Shown here piece by piece: positions 31,499 to 39,216 of a stretch of 64,000 bases of DNA. Location of the stretch: assembly GCF_000012305.1 (NCBI RefSeq), contig NC_007204.1, positions 1,488,001 to 1,552,000 of the forward strand, written 5' to 3'. Position numbers and translations under genes: made by a program. Source of the DNA: Psychrobacter arcticus 273-4 (lineage in GTDB: Bacteria; Pseudomonadota; Gammaproteobacteria; Pseudomonadales; Moraxellaceae). Each line of letters starts with the position of its first letter. Position 1 is the first letter of the stretch. The notes below the pieces were generated by a model. It was not told the DNA's origin, made no database searches, and saw nothing but the letters and a program-made list of their open reading frames with translations.

Positions 31499-31512
31499 GG
31501 GAGGGGGGGGGG
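31499..31512 (+). repeat. Homopolymeric G tract
   Basis: GGG A followed by ten consecutive G. It is an outlier in a moderately AT-rich genome, immediately after a terminator and about 90 bp upstream of ybeD. Such a tract is prone to slippage and can form quadruplexes. Confidence 0.85.
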
Positions 31513-31602
31513 TTGTTAATGCCGTGTTTTACCAATTGAATTTATAACATACCAGAGAATTTTTCATACCAAATAATTACCTATAAAAGTGAGGCTCACA
31601 TC

Positions 31603-31995
31603 ATGAGTGATGATCCAAAAGACAGCACCAATCAAGACACTAACCAAGCACCAGCGAATAAAAGATCGGTCAACGTGACTGAACTGTCAACCAATAAAAG
31701 CGCATTAAAAGGCAAAAAGACCGACATTCAAAATCCCGAATTGTGGGATTTTCCGATGAATTATCCGATGAGCATCATTGGTAATGAAGGTGAGCATGAG
31801 ACTCTATTGAACGAAGTCAAACTCATTTTAGGCAGCCAGTTTCCTGATTTTGACTTAGCATCTATGCAAGTTAAACCCTCAAAAACGGGACGCTTTCATT
31901 CTATACGAGTGAACTTATACTTAACGACTGCTGAGCAAGTAAATACCCTGTATGCGTCACTTGATGCGGCTGAGACAGTACGCATTGTGATGTAA
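31603..31995 (+). CDS. ybeD: YbeD family (DUF493) protein
   Basis: This is a DUF493/YbeD protein with an ACT-like fold of unknown precise role; in E. coli ybeD lies next to lipoate synthesis genes. The family pattern LWDFPMNYPMSIIGNEG, then FPDFDLASMQVKPSKTGRFH and SIRVNLYLTTAEQVNTLYASL is visible in the C-terminal 90 residues. A 40-residue polar N-terminal extension rich in Asn, Lys and Asp precedes the domain. lipB/lipA are not in this window, so it is separated from its common neighbours. Confidence 0.9.
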   Translation: MSDDPKDSTNQDTNQAPANKRSVNVTELSTNKSALKGKKTDIQNPELWDFPMNYPMSIIGNEGEHETLLNEVKLILGSQFPDFDLASMQVKPSKTGRFHSIRVNLYLTTAEQVNTLYASLDAAETVRIVM

Positions 31996-32456
31996 ATTAT
32001 GATTGGATTGGCGATATCTCAATTCCGTCTATCGAACCCTACTGTCATGAGCACAAATTCATATAAGATAATGACAATCGTCACTCATATGGGTGGCGAT
32101 TTTTTGTGGTTTGATGTACAATCTGCGCCCGCATTTTTATTGTCATGACCCATTTTATTAGTCAATAATTTACGAGAAAATAAAAAGCAAAGAGTGATTA
32201 GACTTTTACAAAAAATTTATTATTAAGCTCATTTGCGTCTAACCCTTATGCCATCGTCCTTTGCCAAAATTCGGACAACTCATAAGCCCTCAGCAACATA
32301 GTTTCACTCTAAAATCAATATAGCATTTTCAAAATTTTCCCGCTATATTGTGTCCACCTATTAACAAACACGCTATATGTAGTGCTCAGTGACTTTAACC
32401 ATCACCATGAGCCGTGGCTAGCTTTTGCCTCAAAAAAACACGCTATCATGAGCATA
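31996..32456. other. Upstream region of nrdA before the repeat
   Basis: No gene recognised. It contains a pair of candidate NrdR boxes (listed separately) and is followed by repeat copy C. A short inverted repeat (ATGACAATCGTCACTCATATGGGTGGCGATTTTTTG, about 32070-32106) with a T-run near its end may terminate ybeD. Confidence 0.45.
32338..32384 (+). promoter_or_regulatory. Candidate pair of NrdR boxes upstream of nrdA
   Basis: Two related 16-mers, TCCCGCTATATTGTGT (32338) and ACACGCTATATGTAGT (32368), share a CGCTATAT core spaced 30 bp apart, close to the three-turn spacing usual for NrdR box pairs. Each matches only one half of the ACACWATATATWGTGT-type consensus well. A third partial ACACGCTAT lies at about 32438. 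The assignment is inferred from position and motif. Confidence 0.4.
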
Positions 32457-32594
32457 TATAGTCGGTGAAAAGTAATATCGATACAACATGTACTGCTGGT
32501 GCAAATTTTTCTTGCTTGCTGTGCCTACGCAGACAGAGGCTGCAAAAAATTTACACCAGCAATACGGTAGCGACTTTAAAGTATTTCAACGATA
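32457..32594 (+). repeat. 138-bp MITE-like repeat, copy C
   Basis: Forward orientation, starting TATAGTCGGTG. It lies between the candidate NrdR boxes and nrdA. Its right end (CAACGATA) is slightly altered from the consensus CAACTATA. Confidence 0.9.
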
Positions 32595-32644
32595 TATAGC
32601 GTTATAAAGCATGCCTGCCGATGCTATACCGCGCAGCATCACTA

Positions 32645-32680
32645 ATAAGTCATTAAGTAAATATAAGTCATTAAGTAAAT
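32645..32680. repeat. 18-bp tandem duplication upstream of nrdA
   Basis: ATAAGTCATTAAGTAAAT occurs twice head to tail, about 30 bp before the nrdA start codon. Confidence 0.85.
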
Positions 32681-32711
32681 AATTACCAAGCAATCAACTT
32701 ACGAGGTCAGC

Positions 32712-34988
32712 ATGACACATATCGATAAAATCCAAGTAACCAAACGTGATGGACGTTTAGAGCCAATTGATTTAGATAAAATTCACAAGGTTATTGAGTG
32801 GGCAGCTCACAATTTAGAGAATGTGTCGGTGTCACAAGTTGAGCTAAAATCGCACATTCAGTTTTATGAAGGTATCAAAACTCGTGATATTCATGAGACC
32901 ATCATCAAGTCTGCTGCTGACCTTATCTCTGAGACGACCCCTGATTATCAGTACTTGGCTGCACGTTTGGCGATCTTCCATTTGCGTAAGATTGCCTACA
33001 ATAGATTCACGCCGCCGCACCTATATGATCACGTCAAAAAGCTCACCGATGCAGGTAAATATGACGCACATATCTTAGCTGATTATAGCCGTGCTGAATT
33101 TGATGAGTTAGAAGAGTATCTCGATCACTGGCGCGATATGAATCTTGCTTATGCGGCAGTTGAGCAAATGGCAGGTAAATACCTCGTACAAGACCGCGTC
33201 TCTAAGACTGTCTTTGAGAGCCCGCAGTTCTTATATATGCTGGTTGGTATGTGTCTGTTTGCCAGCTATGACAAAGCCGAGCGTCTTGACTATGTGAAGC
33301 GCTTCTATGATGCGACTTCAGAGTTTAAAATCTCGCTACCGACGCCAATCATGTCAGGTGTGCGTACGCCATCACGTCAGTTCAGCTCGTGCGTATTGAT
33401 TGAATGTGGCGATAGCCTAGATTCAATCAACGCCACCACCAGCGCCATTGTACGCTATGTGTCACAGCGTGCCGGTATCGGCATCAATGCCGGTCGTATC
33501 CGCGCCCTTGGTAGCCCTATCCGTGGCGGCGAAGCACAGCATACAGGCTGTATTCCATTCTATAAATTGTTCCAGACAGCTGTTAAATGCTGCTCACAAG
33601 GCGGCGTCCGTGGCGGTGCTGCGACGTTATTTTACCCATTATGGCATTTAGAAGTTGAGTCGTTATTGGTACTGAAAAACAACCGTGGCGTCGAAGACAA
33701 CCGTGTCCGTCATATGGATTACGGCGTACAATTAAATAAGACCATGTATACTCGTTTGATTAAAGGTCAAGACATCTCGCTATTCTCACCAGGTGACACC
33801 CCTGGCTTGTATGATGCGTTCTTTGAAGATCAAGACAAGTTCGAAGAGCTATACACCAAGTACGAAAATGACCCTACTATTCGTAGCCGTCAAATCCCAG
33901 CGGCAGATTTGTTTAGCCTAATGATGCAAGAGCGTGCCAGCACCGGTCGTATCTATATCCAAAACGTCGACCATTGCAACACTCATAGCCCATTTGATCC
34001 AACGGTTGCGCCAATTCGTCAGTCAAATCTATGTATGGAAATCGCTCTACCGACTAAGCCACTTGATAACATCAATGACGAAGCAGGCGAAATCGCGCTT
34101 TGTACGTTATCAGCGGTGAACTTAGGTAAAGTCGAGCACGTTAGCGATATTGAAGAGCCAGCGGAACTCATCGTCCGTGCGCTTGATGCCCTACTCGATT
34201 ATCAAGACTATCCGGTAAAAGCCGCTCAAAACGGCAGCATGCGTCGCCGTACGCTAGGCGTTGGTGTGATTAACTATGCGTATTACTTAGCCAAAAATGG
34301 CGTACGCTATTCAGATGACAGCGCGCTTGGTCTGACCCATCAAACCTTTGAAGCATTGCAATTCTATCTCTTAAAAGCCTCAAATAAATTGGCAAAAGAG
34401 CAAGGCGCGTGCCCTGCCTTTAATGAGACAACGTACTCGCAAGGTATCTTGCCGATTGATACTTATAAGAAAGACTTGGATAAAATCTGCCAAGAGCCGC
34501 TACATTTAGATTGGGAAACGCTACGTACGGAGATTACCACTCACGGTCTACGCAACTCTACCCTAACTGCCTTGATGCCGTCTGAGACCTCTAGTCAGAT
34601 CGCCAACGCGACCAACGGTATCGAGCCACCACGCGGTTTGGTGTCTATCAAAGCATCAAAAGATGGCATCTTAAAGCAAGTCGTGCCTGAGATTGATAAG
34701 CTAAAAGATCAGTACGAGCTACTATGGCAAATGCCGAACAATGACGGTTACCTAAAGCTGGTCGCTGTCATGCAGAAGTTCGTCGATCAAAGTATCTCTG
34801 CCAATACCAACTACGATCCGGTTCGTTATGAAGGGGGCCGTGTACCGATGAAGATATTGCTTAAGGATTTACTAAACGCGTATAAAATGGGTGTGAAGAC
34901 CTTGTACTACCATAATACTCGTGATGGTGCGAACGATGCCCAAGCGGATATGGAAGATGATTGTGCTGGTGGTGCATGTAAGATTTAA
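32712..34988 (+). CDS. nrdA: Ribonucleoside-diphosphate reductase class Ia, alpha subunit (NrdA)
   Basis: NrdA is the large subunit of the aerobic reductase that makes dNDPs. It has an N-terminal ATP-cone (VTKRDGRLEPIDLDKIHKVI), the active-site Cys in SSCVLIECGDSLDSI, the NLCMEIALPT segment with catalytic Asn, Cys and Glu, the ALMPSETSSQIANATNGIEP substrate-binding part, and a C-terminal redox pair CAGGACKI. 758 residues matches E. coli (761). It normally sits directly before nrdB; here about 2.4 kb of other genes separates them. Confidence 0.98.
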   Translation: MTHIDKIQVTKRDGRLEPIDLDKIHKVIEWAAHNLENVSVSQVELKSHIQFYEGIKTRDIHETIIKSAADLISETTPDYQYLAARLAIFHLRKIAYNRFTPPHLYDHVKKLTDAGKYDAHILADYSRAEFDELEEYLDHWRDMNLAYAAVEQMAGKYLVQDRVSKTVFESPQFLYMLVGMCLFASYDKAERLDYVKRFYDATSEFKISLPTPIMSGVRTPSRQFSSCVLIECGDSLDSINATTSAIVRYVSQRAGIGINAGRIRALGSPIRGGEAQHTGCIPFYKLFQTAVKCCSQGGVRGGAATLFYPLWHLEVESLLVLKNNRGVEDNRVRHMDYGVQLNKTMYTRLIKGQDISLFSPGDTPGLYDAFFEDQDKFEELYTKYENDPTIRSRQIPAADLFSLMMQERASTGRIYIQNVDHCNTHSPFDPTVAPIRQSNLCMEIALPTKPLDNINDEAGEIALCTLSAVNLGKVEHVSDIEEPAELIVRALDALLDYQDYPVKAAQNGSMRRRTLGVGVINYAYYLAKNGVRYSDDSALGLTHQTFEALQFYLLKASNKLAKEQGACPAFNETTYSQGILPIDTYKKDLDKICQEPLHLDWETLRTEITTHGLRNSTLTALMPSETSSQIANATNGIEPPRGLVSIKASKDGILKQVVPEIDKLKDQYELLWQMPNNDGYLKLVAVMQKFVDQSISANTNYDPVRYEGGRVPMKILLKDLLNAYKMGVKTLYYHNTRDGANDAQADMEDDCAGGACKI

Positions 34989-35097
34989 GTTTGCAGGAGA
35001 AATTCTTTAAATAGAATTCCAGACGGATGGCGGGTTTGGCTTTTAGGTTAAGTCCGCTGCTTGCCTTTTTTCAATCCTTCAACGTGTATACATCTAA

Positions 35098-35886
35098 ATG
35101 AATTCAATAAAAAAATATGAGCGTTATGTAAAAACTAGAGATAAATTAAAAAATTTATCAAAGAACGAGAGTAATTCCTTAGTTATTCATTACTCTTGTG
35201 AAAGTTTCTATGATATCAAGGATGGTAAGACTCCAAGGATCACTTCAATTTGTGTTAGAAACTTCGATACAGGTCAAACCCATTCTTTTTCCATACATAA
35301 AGCTGCTGAAATTAAAAAAGTAAATAACTCTGATATTCCCAAGCAGTATGACAGTCTTGAAAAAAGCATGTTAAAAGAATTTTTTGATTTTATGAAAAAA
35401 AATGATAAACATACTTGGGTTCATTGGAATATGAGGGATATAAATTATGGATTTCAAGCTATTGAACATAGATATAAGGTTTTAGGTGGTAAGCCTTATA
35501 GTCTAGATGATAACTATAAGTTCGATCTATCTAGAGCTTTAGTTTCACTATATGGAAATGCTTATATTGGACATCCAAGGCTTCCAAAGTTGATGAAGAA
35601 AAACAAAATTACAGAAAAAGATTTCTTATCTGGAAAAGAAGAAGCTGAAGCTTTTGAGCAAAATGATTTTATAAAACTACATCAATCTACACTTCGAAAA
35701 GCTGATGTTTTAGCAAATGTTTTGGGAAGAACTCTTGATGGTAGTTTAAAAAACAACTCAAAGTGGTGTGAAAGGTATGGACTTAGTCCAAAATCTTTGA
35801 CTCTAATTTTAAAAGAACATTGGATTGTTTTTCTAATTGGTCTGGCCGCTTCTATCATAGCTATATCACAATTCATAATTGACTAG
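35098..35886 (+). CDS. Unknown AT-rich protein, DEDD-exonuclease-like fold with C-terminal membrane anchor
   Basis: 262 residues, not recognised as a named family. Base composition is clearly more AT-rich than the flanking nrd genes and Lys/Asn/Ser use is high, suggesting transfer. The order of segments resembles a DnaQ/RNase-H-like exonuclease: VIHYSCESFYD (motif I position, but the first Asp is not conserved), RITSICVRNFDTGQTHSFSI (second strand), WVHWNMRDINYGFQAI (motif II-like), FDLSRALV, and HQSTLRKADVLANVL (motif III-like). The end is a hydrophobic helix WIVFLIGLAASIIAISQFII, a probable membrane anchor. No SD is obvious. Exonuclease activity is inference only. Confidence 0.7.
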   Translation: MNSIKKYERYVKTRDKLKNLSKNESNSLVIHYSCESFYDIKDGKTPRITSICVRNFDTGQTHSFSIHKAAEIKKVNNSDIPKQYDSLEKSMLKEFFDFMKKNDKHTWVHWNMRDINYGFQAIEHRYKVLGGKPYSLDDNYKFDLSRALVSLYGNAYIGHPRLPKLMKKNKITEKDFLSGKEEAEAFEQNDFIKLHQSTLRKADVLANVLGRTLDGSLKNNSKWCERYGLSPKSLTLILKEHWIVFLIGLAASIIAISQFIID

Positions 35887-35891
35887 TAATC

Positions 35892-35956
35892 GTAGGGTGC
35901 GCCCAGCGCACCAATGCTATTAAAGAGTCTACAAGGCGCATTAAATGCACCCTAAC
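35892..35956. repeat. REP-like inverted repeat GTAGGGTGC...GCACCCTAAC
   Basis: The ends GTAGGGTGC and GCACCCTAAC are inverted around a GCGCCCAGCGCACC core. Elements with this GTAGGGTGCG start are common dispersed repeats in gammaproteobacteria; only one copy is in this window. Confidence 0.6.
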
Positions 35957-36015
35957 TTAAATAATAATTTTACTAAGAAAGATAAGCCACGCCCTAGCAA
36001 GGCTTTTTAGTTGTT

Positions 36016-36083
36016 GTAGGCTGGGTTGTTAACCCAGCATTGTAATTTTGCAAAGTTGCTGCTGGGCTAAAGCCACAGCCTAC
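36016..36083. repeat. REP-like inverted repeat GTAGGCTG...CAGCCTAC
   Basis: GTAGGCTG and CAGCCTAC are inverted arms, with nested GGGTTGTTAACCC and TGCTGGGC/AACCCAGCA pairings. This gives a stable cruciform-like element just upstream of the TA locus. Confidence 0.65.
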
Positions 36084-36361
36084 GCCAATATTAGATAAGA
36101 AAAAACAGCGATGCCCAAACAAGCTTTTTTAGCTCTTGAGCGAGGAAATAACTAAGCACTGCTTCGTCCGAGCACAAGGGAATTTGCATTTTCGCACATT
36201 TCTTATCAGTGTCCTGCTGACGTCGATGGCGATGCAGTTACAAGCGGAAGTCCGAATTAGTTACTCAAAGTATTTAAAGTAAATAGATTAACAAATAAGA
36301 CCTAATTTTCGTGCTAATATTGTCTCTATATTTAGAGCATAATATTAGCGGAGAATGAATC

Positions 36362-36613
36362 ATGCAACCAATATTTGCAACACAAACAGCGAGTATCTCA
36401 GAGCTGAAAAACAACCCTTCGGCACTGATTAAACAGTCAGATGGTGAATCCATTGCTATTTTAAACCACAATAAACCCGTGGCTTACTTAGTCTCAACAG
36501 ACGTCTTCGAGCGCATGATGGAAGCGATGGATGATATGGCTTTAAGCCAAACGGTTAGCGCACGGTTGAATGATGGGCAGATACCTATAAAGGTAACGTT
36601 GGATGACTTATAA
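36362..36613 (+). CDS. Type II antitoxin, Phd/YefM family
   Basis: An 83-residue antitoxin. The N-terminal Phd/YefM DNA-binding fold is visible (TASISELKNNPSALIKQ, then ESIAILNHNKPVAYLVSTDVFERMMEAMDD), followed by a toxin-binding tail ending LNDGQIPIKVTLDDL. It is the first gene of a two-gene operon, overlapping the toxin start by 11 nt, with GGAG 9 nt before its ATG. An AT-rich palindrome upstream may be its operator. It resembles the StbD/RelB group that pairs with StbE/RelE. Likely autoregulated. Confidence 0.93.
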   Translation: MQPIFATQTASISELKNNPSALIKQSDGESIAILNHNKPVAYLVSTDVFERMMEAMDDMALSQTVSARLNDGQIPIKVTLDDL

Positions 36614-36890
36614 TCTTGAGTTTCATCCTTTAGCATTAAAAGAGTGGAAAAAGATAGCGCCAAGTATTCAGCAGCAGTTTAAGAAAAAATTACAGCAGCG
36701 ATTGTCAAACCCTCATGTGCCTGCTTCACAGTTATCAGGTCATAATGATACTTATAAAATTAAATTGCGCACGATAGGATATCGTCTGGTGTATACCGTC
36801 AAAGATGATGTCGTCGTTGTATACGTGCTAGCAGTAGGCAAAAGAGAAAATAACAAAGTGTATGACAGTCTTGCGACACGCCAGCCATGA
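36603..36890 (+). CDS. Type II toxin, RelE/StbE family
   Basis: A 95-residue RelE/ParE-superfamily toxin, probably a ribosome-dependent mRNA interferase. Family features are LEFHPLALKEWKKIAPSIQQQ, VPASQLSGHNDTYKIKLRTI, GYRLVYTVKDD and VVVYVLAVGKRENNKVY, with the basic and aromatic residues typical of the RelE active site (Lys, Arg, Tyr). It overlaps the antitoxin gene by 11 nt. Intact in length, so probably functional. The target is inferred from family membership. Confidence 0.93.
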   Translation: MTYNLEFHPLALKEWKKIAPSIQQQFKKKLQQRLSNPHVPASQLSGHNDTYKIKLRTIGYRLVYTVKDDVVVVYVLAVGKRENNKVYDSLATRQP

Positions 36891-36957
36891 TGAAAGTTAA
36901 GACAATCATTATAAGAGGCGTCAAGCGCTATAACCGAAACACATAGACAGAATAAAA

Positions 36958-37323
36958 ATGACGGAGGTCATAGACGTGCAATATACCGCAATCATCAAAG
37001 ACGGTGGTTTGTTTATCCCTAACGTATTTTCAGACCTAAACGATGGTCAGTCCTACATCGTCCAAGTCACCGTTGATATCGAAGACGCTCGCCAGCAGCT
37101 AAGTGGTCATGCCACAGCAAAAAAAGAATCCATAAAGCCGGTCGCAAAAAAGACGGTTAAAAGACCGCTGAAAAAAGCAACGGAAAGTGTTGATTTGGAA
37201 ACACTGCGCAAGAGTGCCGTCGACGAGCTAGAAGGCTTAGATGATGTCGAGCTTAGCGAGATATTTAAAGCCTATATGAATGATGGAAACTCACCGACAC
37301 AAATATCACTAGAAAACTTATAA
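36958..37323 (+). CDS. Antitoxin-like orphan protein
   Basis: 121 residues, starting 67 nt after the toxin gene. The N-terminal part (VQYTAIIKDGGLFIPNVFSD and LNDGQSYIVQVTVD) resembles the short beta-fold of AF2212-like/DUF104 antitoxins. A Lys-rich linker follows. The C-terminal tail (SEIFKAYMNDGNSPTQISLE) ends NDGxxPxxxxLxxL, the same pattern that ends the Phd antitoxin upstream (NDGQIPIKVTLDDL). I infer a relative of the antitoxin tail and possibly a second binder of the toxin; no separate toxin gene is adjacent. Confidence 0.7.
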   Translation: MTEVIDVQYTAIIKDGGLFIPNVFSDLNDGQSYIVQVTVDIEDARQQLSGHATAKKESIKPVAKKTVKRPLKKATESVDLETLRKSAVDELEGLDDVELSEIFKAYMNDGNSPTQISLENL

Positions 37324-37413
37324 CCTGCGTTTGCTGATAGTTTAGAGCCGCATTTTTAGAAACAGCAGTTCAAACTTTAGATTAATAACTGTATTCATTA
37401 TAAAGGCAGTCCC

Positions 37414-38547
37414 ATGACTTACTCGATTTTTTCCCAAACGCCAAACAATGCGCTAACAGAGCCGATGTTTTTTGGTAATCCGGTCAACGTGGCGCGCTAT
37501 GACCAACAAAAGCACCCTATCTTTGAGCAGTTGATTGAAAAGCAGTTGTCGTTCTTTTGGCGTCCAGAAGAAGTCGATGTGTCACGTGACCGTATGGACT
37601 ATGGCAATCTGTCCTCACATGAGCAGCATATCTTTATCAGTAACCTAAAATATCAGACCCTACTCGACTCTATCCAAGGTCGTAGCCCAAACGTGGTATT
37701 GTTGCCACTGGTATCGATTCCTGAGCTTGAGACGTGGATTGAGACGTGGACGTTTTCTGAGACCATTCACTCGCGCAGCTACACCCATATCATTCGTAAT
37801 ATTATCAATGACCCTGCTATCGTCTTTGATGACATCATGCAGAACGAGCATATCTTAGGGCGTGCCGCGGACATCGCCAAGTATTATGATGATTTATATT
37901 ACAGCTCATCGCTGTACAACCTATACGGTGCAGGCACGCATACGATCAATGGTAAGCAAATTACCGTTGATTTAAAATCGCTGAAAAAGCAACTTTACTT
38001 GTGCTTGATGGCAGTCAACGTCTTAGAAGCCATTCGCTTCTATGTATCATTTGCTTGCTCGTTTGCCTTTGCTGAACGCAAGCTGATGGAAGGTAATGCC
38101 AAGATTATCAAGCTCATTGCTCGTGATGAGGCGCTACATTTAACGGGTACGCAGCATATTCTTAACCTCATGCGCATCGGACGTGATGATCCAGAGATGG
38201 TTGACATCGCCAAAGAGTGCTATGAAGAAAGCATTGAGATATTCCGTAAAGCGGCTGAACAAGAAAAAGAATGGGCAGGCTATTTGTTCAAAGACGGCTC
38301 AATGATTGGTCTAAATAAAGATATTCTTTGTCAATACATCGAATACATCACCAATTTACGTATGGAAGCGGTTGGCTTGCCAGTGGCTTTTCCGAAATCT
38401 AAATCAAACCCTATCCCTTGGATTAATACCTGGTTGTCGTCTGATAACGTACAAGTTGCCCCACAAGAAACTGAAATCAGCTCGTACTTGGTCGGTCAGA
38501 TTGATTCAGATTTATCAGACAGCGACTTTGATGATTTTGAGCTATAG
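37414..38547 (+). CDS. nrdB: Ribonucleoside-diphosphate reductase class Ia, beta subunit (NrdB)
   Basis: NrdB carries the diiron-tyrosyl radical cofactor. Metal-ligand segments are visible: [26 protein letters not shown] (Glu and His ligands), [26 protein letters not shown], and [14 protein letters not shown]. The C-terminal tail DSDFDDFEL is the peptide that docks on NrdA. 377 residues matches E. coli (376). Its TAG stop (38545-38547) lies inside the terminal CTATAG of repeat copy D, so the repeat has provided or replaced the 3' end without damaging the docking peptide. A separate promoter is likely because nrdA is 2.4 kb away. Confidence 0.98.
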   Translation: MTYSIFSQTPNNALTEPMFFGNPVNVARYDQQKHPIFEQLIEKQLSFFWRPEEVDVSRDRMDYGNLSSHEQHIFISNLKYQTLLDSIQGRSPNVVLLPLVSIPELETWIETWTFSETIHSRSYTHIIRNIINDPAIVFDDIMQNEHILGRAADIAKYYDDLYYSSSLYNLYGAGTHTINGKQITVDLKSLKKQLYLCLMAVNVLEAIRFYVSFACSFAFAERKLMEGNAKIIKLIARDEALHLTGTQHILNLMRIGRDDPEMVDIAKECYEESIEIFRKAAEQEKEWAGYLFKDGSMIGLNKDILCQYIEYITNLRMEAVGLPVAFPKSKSNPIPWINTWLSSDNVQVAPQETEISSYLVGQIDSDLSDSDFDDFEL

Positions 38548-38680
38548 TCGGTGAAAAGTAATATCGATACAACACGTATTGCTGGTGCAAATTTTTCTTG
38601 CTTGCTGTGCCTACGCAGACAGAGGCTGCAAAAAATTTACACCAGCAATACTGTAGCGACTTTAAAGTATCTCAACTATA
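38543..38680 (+). repeat. 138-bp MITE-like repeat, copy D (contains the nrdB stop codon)
   Basis: Forward orientation, 138 bp. Its first bases (TATAG) include the nrdB stop codon TAG at 38545-38547. It fills most of the space between nrdB and yfaE. An apparent 64-codon ORF inside it is a by-product of the repeat. Confidence 0.95.
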
Positions 38681-38769
38681 TAGAACGTGTGTTTTCATTT
38701 AAAAAATCGTTTTTGCAAGAGTATCCTTTAGATAGTACCAAATGATAGGGAAATAAATAGGATAACACT

Positions 38770-39030
38770 ATGACTTGGGTAATGACGAGTAAGAAGCAAT
38801 TTTACTTGCATGATGACGAAAGTCTGCTTGATGGACTACTGCGCACCGGACATGATATCAATTATCAATGTAAGGAAGGCTATTGTGGCAGCTGCCGAAT
38901 CAAGCGTATCGCCAGCTCACATGTTATAGATTATCCGTTTGAACCGCTTGCTATGATTGAAGAAGATGAAATCCTGCCATGCTGCTGTAGAGTGCAAGGC
39001 GTGATTTATGTCAATCATGAGTTGCTATAG
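38770..39030 (+). CDS. yfaE: 2Fe-2S ferredoxin (YfaE-type, NrdB cofactor maintenance)
   Basis: This is a small plant-type ferredoxin. The cluster-binding motif is CKEGYCGSC (C-x4-C-x2-C), with the fourth Cys in LPCCCRVQG. In E. coli YfaE lies after nrdB and helps restore the diferric-tyrosyl radical of NrdB. 86 residues is normal (84 in E. coli). The stop TAG at 39028-39030 lies in the CTATAG terminus of repeat copy E, just as nrdB ends in copy D. The two same-orientation repeat copies therefore bracket this gene. Confidence 0.95.
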   Translation: MTWVMTSKKQFYLHDDESLLDGLLRTGHDINYQCKEGYCGSCRIKRIASSHVIDYPFEPLAMIEEDEILPCCCRVQGVIYVNHELL

Positions 39031-39163
39031 TCGGTGAAAAGTAATATCGATACAACACGTACTGCTGGTGCAAATTTTTCTTGCTTGCGGTGCCTACGCA
39101 GACAGAGGCTGCAAAAAATTTACACCAGCAATACGGTAGCGACTTTAAAGTACTTCAACTATA
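39026..39163 (+). repeat. 138-bp MITE-like repeat, copy E (contains the yfaE stop codon)
   Basis: Forward orientation, 138 bp from TATAG to CTATA. It contains the yfaE stop codon at 39028-39030 and lies about 55 bp from the convergent protease gene stop, so it may form the 3' end of both transcripts. Confidence 0.95.
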
Positions 39164-39216
39164 GCGTGCTTTTTGTTGTTGATCCTAAATATTAAATAGT
39201 TAGCAAAATACCTTAA

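Larger units (their letters stand above)
35887..36361. other. Spacer with REP-like inverted repeats
   Basis: No gene recognised. It holds two inverted-repeat elements (listed separately) and a more GC-rich patch (about 36130-36260) of unclear origin, then the promoter region of the toxin-antitoxin operon, where an AT-rich TAATATTGTCTC...TATATTTAGAGCATAATATTA segment (36317-36352) includes an imperfect palindrome typical of a TA autoregulation site. Confidence 0.5.

Noticed and set aside
31499..31512. G-tract as part of a coding phase-variable gene
   Set aside because: The tract is not within any plausible ORF; it lies between genes.
36130..36260. Integron attC site or gene fragment
   Set aside because: No proper RYYYAAC/GTTRRRY pair or consistent reading frame could be found; left as an unexplained GC-rich patch.
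38551..38745. 64-codon ORF between nrdB and yfaE
   Set aside because: It lies almost entirely in repeat copy D, and similar ORFs appear over other copies of the same repeat; it is repeat-derived, not a gene.
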